This document shows positions 12,801 through 20,200 of a stretch of 64,000 nucleotides of DNA, piece after piece (the first letter of the stretch is position 1; each line of letters starts with the position of its first letter). A program made the position numbers and the translations under genes. The stretch covers positions 129,899,490 to 129,963,489 of the forward strand of contig NC_133396.1 of the NCBI RefSeq assembly GCF_047511655.1, written 5' to 3'. This DNA is from Castor canadensis (taxonomy: Eukaryota; Chordata; Mammalia; Rodentia; Castoridae). A model generated the notes under the pieces. The model did not search any database and was not told the origin of the DNA. It saw only the letters and a program-made list of their open reading frames with translations.

Positions 12801-13683
12801 CCAAACAACATATATACATGTGAGTAAAATATAAAAACAACCTTGTGCCATGGGTCTAGTCAGGGAGATTAGGCAAGAAGTCAAGTGTCTTTCTTTAGAG
12901 ATGATGTGATCTTTTATATAGAAAATCCTAAAGAGAGCACTAAAAATAGAACTATTAGGACTAATAAGTGAATCCAGCAAAAAAAAAAAAGAAGAAGAAG
13001 AAGAAATAAAAAGATTATTGACAGTCGGACAACGGTGGCTCATGCCTGTAATCCTAGCTACTCAGGAGGTAGAGATCAGGAGGATTGCTGTTCGAAGCCA
13101 GCCCAGGCAGATAATTCATGAGACCCTATCATAAGAGCCTATCACAAAACCCACCACAAAAAAGGGTCGGTGGAGTGGCTCAAGGTGTAGGCTATGAGTT
13201 CAGCCCCAGGCCCACCAAAAAAGCAAAGATAATTGACAAGAGGAAAACCTGTGGCTTGGGAACACTCCAGTCCCAACCTGAGCAATCAGGCCTGGTTTCG
13301 CCCAGGAGCTGAGTGAATGAGGAAAGACCAAGTGTCAGTCTGTGGCACCTCCCCCTTGGCACACTGCTCGGAGGAATGGGGCAGAGGGCTTTGCTCCTGG
13401 GGGGAGATCTGAGGGGCTGTAAGGAGGAACAGGAGATAAAAAGGGTGAATATATGGGAAGAAGAAAGTCAGGACTTTCCCAGTAGGACTATAAGGAATTC
13501 GACCAGAGCCAATGGGCAGGCGCTTTGCCCTCTCTCGCTCATAGTCCCTCGCTCACAGTCATGGTTGCCATCTGTGTTTCTCCCTGCAGAGGGGGGATGA
13601 TCCAGACCACGGAGCAGTACCAGTTTCTGCACCACACTTTGGCCCTGTATGCAGCCCAGCTGCCCCAAGAGCCCAGCCCCTGA
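3746..13683 (+). CDS. PTPN7: PTPN7 (HePTP), haematopoietic non-receptor tyrosine phosphatase; nine coding exons
   Basis: The coding exons are 3746-3867, 4383-4566, 4863-4947, 6389-6465, 7952-8089, 8436-8546, 9576-9733, 11985-12098 and 13590-13683. They total 1083 nt, or 360 residues plus TGA. The protein is a cytosolic phosphatase that removes phosphotyrosine from the MAP kinases ERK and p38 in lymphoid and myeloid cells. Residues 36-52 form the kinase-interaction motif, with the PKA-type site RRGS at Ser44. The catalytic domain spans about residues 90-355: the pTyr loop NANYI (151-155), the WPD loop with Asp257, the P-loop [10 protein letters not shown] with Cys291 and Arg297, and Gln335. 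All catalytic residues are intact. The ATG has A at -3 and G at +4. A second ATG at 3809 (codon 22) starts the shorter 339-residue form used in the literature. Every junction is GT-AG and phase-consistent. Confidence 0.97.
4383..4566 (+). CDS. PTPN7: PTPN7 coding exon 2
   Basis: The acceptor is ctgcctgcag and the donor ttcttg|gtaaga. It completes the kinase-interaction motif ([12 protein letters not shown]) and carries the linker helix ahead of the catalytic domain. The 184-nt exon restores phase 0 at residue 102. Confidence 0.95.
4863..4947 (+). CDS. PTPN7: PTPN7 coding exon 3
   Basis: The 85-nt exon encodes the [20 protein letters not shown] stretch and DRYKTILP at the start of the PTP domain. 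The acceptor is ctgccag and the donor ccaa|gtaagg. The last base is the first base of the Asn131 codon. Confidence 0.95.
5148..5310 (-). repeat. MIR SINE remnant in PTPN7 intron
   Basis: It shows the reversed MIR core: cattttacaaatgagga, then cttgcccaagtcacacagct. Confidence 0.7.
6030..6260. repeat. Ancient L2-like LINE remnant
   Basis: The text gatcatgtcactctgttgttc followed by aaaaccattccctggttccc matches a very common old mammalian repeat that I associate with L2. It is diverged. Confidence 0.35.
6389..6465 (+). CDS. PTPN7: PTPN7 coding exon 4
   Basis: The 77-nt exon between ctttctag and cga|gtgagt encodes the pTyr recognition loop ([11 protein letters not shown]). Confidence 0.95.
6728..6753. 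repeat. (TC)n microsatellite
   Basis: About 13 uninterrupted TC units, followed by a C-rich run. Confidence 0.9.
7178..7470 (+). repeat. Dimeric 7SL/tRNA-like SINE plus adjacent tRNA-like monomer
   Basis: The left part (gtggctcatgcctgtaatcc) is 7SL/B1-like. The right part (tggagtggctcaaggtgtag ... gagttcaaatcccag) has tRNA-type box A and box B. A second tRNA-like monomer with an A-rich tail follows at about 7368-7470. Confidence 0.8.
7488..7640 (-). repeat. MIR SINE remnant
   Basis: Reversed MIR-like text (cagatgagaaaactgagaca then aactagg), with a degenerate left part. Confidence 0.5.
7672..7772 (-). repeat. tRNA-like SINE monomer
   Basis: It has a T-rich head, then ttttgaactcaaggcctcac, then cttgagccactccacc, which is the reverse of the local tRNA-like unit. 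It ends 180 bases before PTPN7 coding exon 5. Confidence 0.8.
7952..8089 (+). CDS. PTPN7: PTPN7 coding exon 5
   Basis: The 138-nt exon encodes residues 157-202, including IATQGPM and the DFWEMVWQE helix of the PTP core. The acceptor is cttcccag and the donor gag|gtagga. Confidence 0.95.
8436..8546 (+). CDS. PTPN7: PTPN7 coding exon 6
   Basis: The 111-nt exon encodes residues 203-239 (KCVHYWP ... QLTIQ). The acceptor is cctcctag and the donor cag|gtacca. Confidence 0.95.
8866..9235. repeat. 7SL-like SINE, (GGAA)n purine tract and reversed tRNA-like fragment
   Basis: 8866-8985 is a B1/Alu-like monomer (gtttgagaccagcctgagct). 8985-9145 is a polypurine GGAA/GGGA microsatellite grown from its tail. 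9165-9235 is a reversed tRNA-like fragment (ggggtttgaactcaggga). All lie in the intron before coding exon 7. Confidence 0.8.
9576..9733 (+). CDS. PTPN7: PTPN7 coding exon 7 (WPD loop and catalytic Cys)
   Basis: The 158-nt exon carries [10 protein letters not shown] with the general acid Asp257, and ends inside the P-loop just after the nucleophile Cys291 (TGC at 9729-9731), splitting the Ser292 codon. The first residue is His (CAC), where I remember Tyr in human. Confidence 0.95.
9950..10150 (-). repeat. L2 LINE 3' end remnant
   Basis: Text such as ttcattcaacaaatatttat and a gaagacctattatt stretch is the reverse of the L2 3' terminus. Confidence 0.5.
10262..10596 (+). repeat. Composite 7SL/7SL/tRNA-like SINE
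   Basis: Two successive 7SL-like halves (ccatggctcacaactgtaat and catggtggtacacatctgta) are followed by a tRNA-like unit ending in ttcaaaccccagtac. It lies in PTPN7 intron 7. Confidence 0.75.
10728..11060 (-). repeat. Reversed tRNA-like plus 7SL-like SINE
   Basis: It has the T-run, agggtttgaactcagggctt, a second T-run, and then the 7SL-like complement (gatgctgggattaagacacg, gggtctcaagatgcccagga). Confidence 0.75.
11375..11480. repeat. Polypurine (GGGA/GGAA) low-complexity tract
   Basis: An almost pure G/A strand of about 100 bases in PTPN7 intron 7. Confidence 0.85.
11705..11828 (+). repeat. 7SL/B1-like SINE
   Basis: gtggcaatgcacatctgtaa ... caggaggctgagccaggaaa ... aagaccccatctgg plus an A-tail. 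It ends 157 bases before coding exon 8. Confidence 0.8.
11985..12098 (+). CDS. PTPN7: PTPN7 coding exon 8 (rest of P-loop)
   Basis: The 114-nt exon completes the P-loop as AGIGRTG, with phosphate-binding Arg297, followed by the ATRIGCQQL helix. The acceptor is tgtatccag and the donor gacag|gtgggt. Confidence 0.95.
12393..12520 (+). repeat. 7SL/B1-like SINE
   Basis: gggcatggtggtgcatacct ... caggaggctgaggcaggagg ... gcctgagctatgtagcaaga. Confidence 0.8.
12870..12985 (+). mobile_element. L1 LINE ORF2 fragment
   Basis: The text gatgatgtgatcttttatat followed by agaaaatcctaaagag corresponds to the reverse-transcriptase region of mammalian L1 ORF2 (the ADDMI.LYIENP.K area). Only about 110 bases remain, so it is dead. 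Confidence 0.65.
13024..13235 (+). repeat. Dimeric 7SL/tRNA-like SINE
   Basis: ggtggctcatgcctgtaatc ... ctcaggaggtagagatcagg ... ggtggagtggctcaaggtgt ... agcaaag tail. A near-complete copy in PTPN7 intron 8. Confidence 0.85.
13590..13683 (+). CDS. PTPN7: PTPN7 last coding exon
   Basis: It encodes the Q-loop ([10 protein letters not shown], Gln335) and the C-terminal helix, then TGA at 13681-13683. The acceptor is ctccctgcag. Confidence 0.96.
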
Positions 13684-15245
13684 CCCTTCTACCAGCCCAG
13701 ATGCCAACCTCCCCTCAGGCCTAGGACAGGGGCCTAGGGAAGTGGGCTCTGTGCCCTGGGGCACCCCCTGCATGAGCACAGGGATGGTGCCTCACTAGTG
13801 AGTGCTTACAGTCCCAGGAAGCTGTGCCAGCAAGGATGAGGGACCAGACTCCAGGTCTTCACCACCAGCCACTCCTCTGACTCCTCTGGTGCTCCTAGAT
13901 GGACAATGGGAGAGCCTTCTGTGTCTTTGAACTTAAAGACAGGAGCTAGCACTTGAACCAGACTGCATGAAGACTGCTCTTTGTGGGCTCATTTCCTATC
14001 TATGACAAGGACATTATGTGCTTGGCTGCCATAATGGAAGCAATCAGGGAAGTTTCTGGAAGCTGTTCCAGCTGTAGCCCCTTTCTGGGCTGGCAACAGG
14101 GTGCGTCAAGATCATTCCCCAACCCAGCCCTGCCCAAGTGTAGGCCAGATGCCTGAGCTGGGAAGAGTCCAGTGTGACCTCTGTCAAATTCTCCACATCC
14201 TAGCATGGATCCTGCTCTATTCCATGCATCTGGGAGTGCCGCATGACCTCCTTGAAAGGGAACAATGACCCAGGTTGGCCCTGCTTCCACAGGTGTCCTG
14301 GGAGTGCTATAGAGGTGACTAGACCTGTAACTTGAGGTCTCTGGAAGAGGGAATATATGGGGACCATTCAGAGGCCAAGAGGGCTGCCCTGGCCTGGTAA
14401 TTGCCTTCCACCCACCCCAACCCCTCTCTAGGAAGGCCCATCATTCTCTGCTTTGCTTCTTTGACCTCAGAAGATACCCTGGGTACTCAGGAAGTGCCCA
14501 AGAAAGAGAAGATGAAAGGAAAAGCTCACTCTGGTTCTAGAAAAGCCACCCCCTCCACACGCTCCCTACCCTGAAATTTGCAGAGCAAATGGCTTTTTCC
14601 AGAAGCAGTCTGGGTTCTAACAACTCCATGAAGACACAGGGCACAGACTGAATTGTGACACCTCGTTTCAATCCCAGAGAACTAACATCACTCATCTATC
14701 TCAGCATCAACAATTTCCAGGGGACCGCAGATCTATCTCAGGATTGAACTACACACCCTAGAAATGCAGTCAAAGCCTGAGCCCTCCTTGACACCAAGAT
14801 GGCTGCCTCTGGGGATAAAGATGAGGCACAATTCCTCCTGACCCTCAGCCCCTTAGGACTTTCCTTGGCTGACACCAGCTCCCTGCAGAAACCCCAAGAA
14901 GCTGGTCCTGCTGAGCAGCTGACCTCTTCCTTCGTCACAGCTCTTTGAAGAACTTGCAGTGCTGCAGCTGAGGTTAAAATTCTTCTGTTTCTGCTTGGCC
15001 TTACCAAGGAGCCTCTCCTTCCTTATAGCCCTGGGGTGGGCTCACCTGTACCTCCAACTTCCTAGGCCCTGTGAGAGGCATCTGCTGTGGGCGCCCCCTG
15101 AGCTAGGTGGAGGGCTCTTAAGCGCCTGATTCTGCCCTGAGCTCAGACCCAGTCTGAATGGAAGAAACTGCATTGCCCCAGAGCTGAGGGTACAAGCTCC
15201 AGAAAAGTAAGCAAGTGGAAAAAATAAAGACTTCTTGGATGGCTG
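13684..15245 (+). other. PTPN7: PTPN7 3' UTR
   Basis: About 1.56 kb of repeat-free sequence runs from the stop codon to just past the AATAAA at 15223. The exact cleavage site is inferred. Confidence 0.65.
15223..15228 (+). terminator. PTPN7: PTPN7 poly(A) signal AATAAA
   Basis: It is the first canonical hexamer after the stop codon. T-rich sequence follows within 40 bases, as expected downstream of a cleavage site. A weaker alternative AATAAA lies near 15915, beyond the LTR. Confidence 0.6.
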
Positions 15246-15427
15246 ATTCATTCCTTCTTTCCATCTTCGTAGGCCTCTGGGGCTCTGAATAGCACTAGAG
15301 AGAGAAAGACTCCATGGAACAGGAGCAGACTGCAAATCTTTCCCCCTGGGGTATGTTCTTTTCTAACACTTTCAAGGGCATGAAACAAAGTGAAACTGCA
15401 GTCAATGTAGGAAGTGAGACAGACAGG

Positions 15428-15880
15428 TGCTATCTTAGCCCATTCAGGCTGCTATAACAAAATACCATACATTGGGAGGTTTATAAACAACAAGAATTTG
15501 TTTCCCATGGTTCTGAAGGCTGGGAAGTCCATTATCAAGGTGCCAGCAGATTAAGTTTACAGCCCACTTTCTGGCTTGTAGGCAAAGCCTTGTCTCTGTC
15601 CTTTCATGGTGGGAGGGGCATGGATTCTAGGTTCTCTCTCTCCTTCTCTTCTTCTTCTCCTTTTCCTTTTCCTCCTCATCCTGCTCCCGTTCCTTTTCTC
15701 CTTCTCTTCCTCCCTCTCCCTCCCCCCTCCCTTATTCCATATTTATATGGTCATTAATCTTATTCAAGAGGGCCCCACCCTAATTAGCTACCAAATACCA
15801 TCACCTTGGATGGAGATGAGGAGTTCAGCATAGGAATTCTGGGGTGGGAGGAACACAAATATTCAGACTATAGCATGTAC
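15428..15880 (-). mobile_element. ERVL-MaLR LTR (MST/MLT1-like), reverse orientation
   Basis: It reads tagcccattcaggctgctat, aacaaaataccatac, ggttctgaaggctgggaagt and, at the far end, a gggaggaacacaaatattca block. This is the reverse of a MaLR solo LTR. A pyrimidine-rich TTCTCC/TCCC expansion (15635-15735) interrupts the middle. It has no coding capacity and lies between PTPN7 and ARL8A. Confidence 0.8.
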
Positions 15881-16640
15881 CTTAGGAGCTAGAGAGGATC
15901 CACAGATGCTGCTTAATAAACAAGGACATTATTCTGGTCCAAGACTGTGATTTCTCCACTTTAGCAACTCTTTGATCATTTGAAGTTATCTAACTCTTGG
16001 GGAGAGTTGATCGATATGGTTGATATTGATATTTTACTCATCTTTGACTGAGACAATGGGCTCTGCGTGAGCACACTTGAAAACTAAATCTGAAGAAGCA
16101 TCCAACATAGATTGGGGACTGCCCTGAAACTTGGGACCAGTGAGGTGCAGACAGCTGGGGTAACGAACCTGCTGACTAGACAGACCCTGTGGTTAGTTCC
16201 TGCAAGGGGTGTGGGGACGTCTTGGCAGGCCTGACACCACCCACTATCAGTTCTGCTCCTAGAGAAAACTTTGCTTTCTTCCAAAACAGCGTACATTTTC
16301 CTTTGCCACAAGATGTTCCTTACTGGAAATCTCCTGCCAGGATTTTGTCCCTTTCTGCATGGTGGCCACACTAGTAAAAATCAGCATTAAGTTCGAACAT
16401 CCCTTTCACTGAGGCTTCCTAAACAAATGACCTGGGTAAATTGTGGCTGACAAAACAAGATGGAGTAGTAAAAGACTTAAATGAGGCTGTTACTCTGTGC
16501 GGGGTACATTTTGGAGGATGGGGCTCAGAACCCAGGGATGTTCAGAGGCCAAGGGTTCAAGGAACCAAACCCTCCGTTGTTTGCCTTTCCTGGAGATCTC
16601 ATCTCGGCGTCCTGCCCAGTAGGGAGTCACTCTTCTTCAA
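15881..16640. other. Spacer upstream of ARL8A, no gene seen
   Basis: AT-richer unique sequence between the LTR and the ARL8A CpG island. I see no exon, RNA gene or clear repeat. Confidence 0.4.
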
Positions 16641-16883
16641 CCTGGAACTGCTCTTGCGTACCAGGGACCTCACCGCGGCGGGCCCAGCAGCAGTCAGGGC
16701 GCGGCAGCCGAGGACAAGAGAGGAAATTAAATTGGAGCCTTCTCCCCAAGTGCCGGGCGACGCCAGCTGCCAGCCAGCCCCGCAGCCCCGCAGCCCCGGG
16801 TCCCCGCCCACCCCGCGGGGTGCGGGCGAGGGAGGAGCGCGCGCTCGGGTGCGAGCAGGACGAAGCCCGGCCCGCGGGAGGGC

Positions 16884-16884
<1 letters not shown>

Positions 16885-16917
<33 letters not shown>
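16885..16917 (+). repeat. (CGG)11 trinucleotide repeat
   Basis: Eleven uninterrupted CGG units lie about 210 bases before the ARL8A ATG, at the promoter / 5' UTR boundary. Confidence 0.95.
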
Positions 16918-17124
16918 GGGCGGGGGAGGGGGAGGGCGCTGAGGCCACACCCATCGGCGAGCGGATCCCGGGGCAGCGAGTCGTCGGCCGCCGCGCTCGA
17001 GCCTCCGCCCTCACCGAGCCGCGCGGGACCCGGGCCGCACCGGGGAGGGGCCGCTCCGGGCGCAGCGCGAGGGCAGCGACGGGCGGCGGGGACCCGGCAC
17101 CGGGCGGGGCCGGCGGCAGCGACC

Positions 17125-17247
17125 ATGATCGCTTTGTTCAACAAGCTGCTGGACTGGTTCAAGGCCCTGTTCTGGAAGGAGGAGATGGAGCTCACGCTAG
17201 TCGGGCTGCAGTACTCCGGCAAGACCACCTTCGTCAACGTGATCGCG
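17125..17247 (+). CDS. ARL8A: ARL8A coding exon 1
   Basis: 123 nt, residues 1-41: the amphipathic helix and the P-loop. The donor is gcg|gtacga. It lies within the CpG island. Confidence 0.96.
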
Positions 17248-20200
17248 GTACGAGGATGCGGGGTGCCGGGCCGGGGCCGGGGCGTGGGTCGAGGGTCCCG
17301 CCTTGTCTCCGCCCGCGCCGCGCCCTGGAGAGCCGGGGTCGCCGCCTGGCATGGCCGGGCACCGCCGGGCGCCGGGCGGGGGAGGAGCCGGTTCCGGGCG
17401 CTTGGGGCCTAGTACGGCTCTTGGAGGACCCGGGTGGCGCGCCACCCGCTCTCCGGCCTGGACTGGGGTGGCACAGCTGGGGACAGGGGAGGGGCGACGA
17501 GAGGACAGGGCTGATGCCCGGGGGCCGACGGCTCCGAGGGGGTCTCCAGGCACCAGGGACCCCTGCGGGCTGTGACAGGGCCTCGCGGCTCCCGCGCAAG
17601 GGGGCATGACGGGGCGAAAGTGCCCGGGCCTTCCCGCCCCGCGCGTGGACGGTCACGGGACACGCGGCCTAAGCGGCTTGGGAGGTTGCCTGGCCAAGCT
17701 CAGCCCCACCCTGAGGGCTCCATCCCTCCATGCTGGACCTGGAAGCCGCGACCCCGTTGAGGGGGAAGGGAGGTGTCCCCTGGGGCGGAGGAGTCAGCTG
17801 AGGGTCTGGCTCGAGCCCAGACTCCTCCTCCCGGAAACTGTCCCAGACCTGCGTTGTCTCGGGGGGTCCAGGGAGGATGGCACTATAAAGGGAGTTTGGA
17901 GGCTCCGCCTGGCTCAGAAGTTGAAGGAGGAGATACTCCGAACCCCAGAGGATGAGCCAGAGGGGCGCAGCCCACCTGGGGACATGGAGCAGAGTGACTT
18001 CTTCAAAGGCTTTGAGAGGAGCGTTTGTAATAGTCATTCTGTGCCAGGGGAATGGTGGAGAAAGAGTTAAAAATCTAAAAAAAAAAAGAAGAGAAAAAAG
18101 GGGTTTGGGGAGGGGAGATGAGCTCCCGGGGTGTGTGAGCTGAGCTGCAGTAATGGCTGAGGCCTGCATTTCAGAGCCAGACAGGAGTAGGGCCCAGGAA
18201 GGCTTGGGACAGGGGCCACTGTTGTCCAGGGACCTGGTCCAGGTCCCAAGGATGGGATTTCCAAGAACGGTGAGCTGGCCAGATAGTGATGAAAAATGCT
18301 GATGAGATAAGTGGCAAAGGTGTGTGGCAGCCCAGCCTAGGTACTGCCACCTCCACCTGCCTCTATTGTTGCAGGAGATGCTAAGGACAGCCCTCACGTG
18401 AACCCCAGCAGGGAGCATCCCAGGGACTGGTTACTACATGGAGCCTGAGCGGGAGGGCAGATGGAAGGCTGAAGGGGCGAGTACTTCATGGTCACCTGAT
18501 CATGCACTGGCTCCCTCTCCTAAATGCCTCTGCAGGTGACCTCTGCCCCCTCCTCCACCCAGTGTCTCCTGGCTTCTGATCTGACAGGCCAGGATCTTCA
18601 GGCAATACTGAGGTTTTAGGTGTGATGATTTTTTTTCTAAATTAACATGTACCCCTGGGCTGAGACCTCCTGGTTAAACTGACTTGACTCTTGGGCTCCC
18701 AGAACAGAAACACAGCACCTGGAGTCCTACCCGGCTCTGCAGGCCTCAGTGGCTTGTCTTCTAAGCATTTAAGTCTGAGAGGTGTCTCTGGAGTTTCTCA
18801 AGAGGAGAAACAAGTTGCTTCATCTCAGCCTAGGTGTCACCTTCCTGTCCCCGGGGAAGCTCTCCTTATGGAACATTTTTAAAGCCATGCTCCTGAACAG
18901 GGATCCACCGGTGCTCAGGTGGGTTCAGTTTCCAGATCTGGAGGTACCCCATAGATCATTTCATAGCCACAGAGTAGAAAGCTATGACAGGTCAGAATGA
19001 AAGCATTCCAGATCCTTCATTCACAGGGTCAAGAGTTTCTGTGAGAGCAGGGCATGGTGGCTCATGCCTGTAATCTAGAGACTGAGGCAGGAAGAACCTG
19101 AGTTCAAGGCTAGCCTGGGCTGTATGGGAAGACCCTGTCTCCAAAAAATAAAACAAAACAAAACAAAAAGGATGTTTAGGGAAAGTTCTTCCTTTCCAGC
19201 CCATGCCCTGAGTTCAAACCCTAGTAATCACCCAAAAAACAAGTAGGCCAAGTCGGGTACGGTGGTATGTACCTGTAATCTCAGAGGATCATGAATTCAA
19301 GGCCAGTTTGGGCTACATATCAAGACCCTGCCTTAAAATTAAATAAATGCATAAATAAATTTTAAAAAGAAAAGCGAGCAAGCCAAATTTCCCTTCTATT
19401 AAAACAGCCTACCAAATAAAACAACCCCCTGTTGGTCTGCAGTTGGGATTCTAGTGTCTGGGTAACTCCAGTGTCCTCAGATCAACTAGGACTACACATA
19501 GGCATTAGAATCTTACAGAAAGAAATGAAGAGTGAGCACTCCTGAGCTCTGCTCCCATGCTTACCACTGACTCTGAATCCCCTTCACCTGTTTCCTCGGG
19601 CCTCTGTTTGTCTCACCATTTTCCCCCTTGGGTTTTTGTACTCACTCCATGAGGTCTGGTTGAAAATAGGGATTGAGTTTTGTGAGTGTAGCTGCCCAGT
19701 AGTTTATGTAAACTAGAAAGAAATTATCTAGAGACTCTACAGTGCTTCTAAGAAACTAAACTAAAGCTGATCTGCTGAGTTCTGAAAGAGAAGTAAGAGT
19801 TATGCATGTTTTTACCCAAGGGAAACAAGAGGGTTATTTTCTTTTTCCCTTCCTTCCTCTTCCTTCTTTCCTCCCTCTCTACTTCCCTCCCTCCCTCCTT
19901 CCCTCCCTTCCTTCCTCTCAGGATTTGAACTGAGGGCTTCTAGCTTGCTAGGCAGGTGCTCTGCCACTTGAGCCACACCCAGCTCTTTTTTATTTTTATG
20001 ATATAATTGTTGTACAGAAGGGATTCATTGTGACAATTCTAAATAGGCTTATATTGTACATTGCTTAGATCATCCCCACTGTCTCTCCTCCACAACCTCC
20101 TCCCTGCCTCACTTAAGGCAATTGCAAGAGGTTTCTTTTTTCTATTCCTTATAAGTATATGAAGTCCATCAACCAAAATCCCTCACCTTAATCTCTTTTG

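Larger units (their letters stand above)
16640..17700 (+). promoter_or_regulatory. ARL8A: ARL8A CpG-island promoter
   Basis: A dense CpG block starts before, and extends past, the ARL8A first coding exon. It holds GC boxes, a (CGG)11 repeat (16885-16917) and a run of four G-tracts (16916-16936). I see no TATA box, as usual for a housekeeping gene. The TSS most likely lies at 16930-17080, giving a 5' UTR of roughly 50-200 nt. Confidence 0.8.

Noticed and set aside
15428-15880. LTR as a possible alternative ARL8A promoter
   Set aside because: It lies 0.7 kb from the CpG island in reverse orientation, and no donor or first exon could be seen.
16441-17412. A 323-codon open frame through the ARL8A promoter and first exon
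   Set aside because: It is an artefact of CpG-rich DNA. Only its segment 17125-17247 is real ARL8A coding sequence, which ends at a proper splice donor.
16599-17663. Several long opposite-strand frames over the CpG island (proline, arginine and alanine-rich)
   Set aside because: They are composition shadows of the CGG/G-rich promoter, with no domains.
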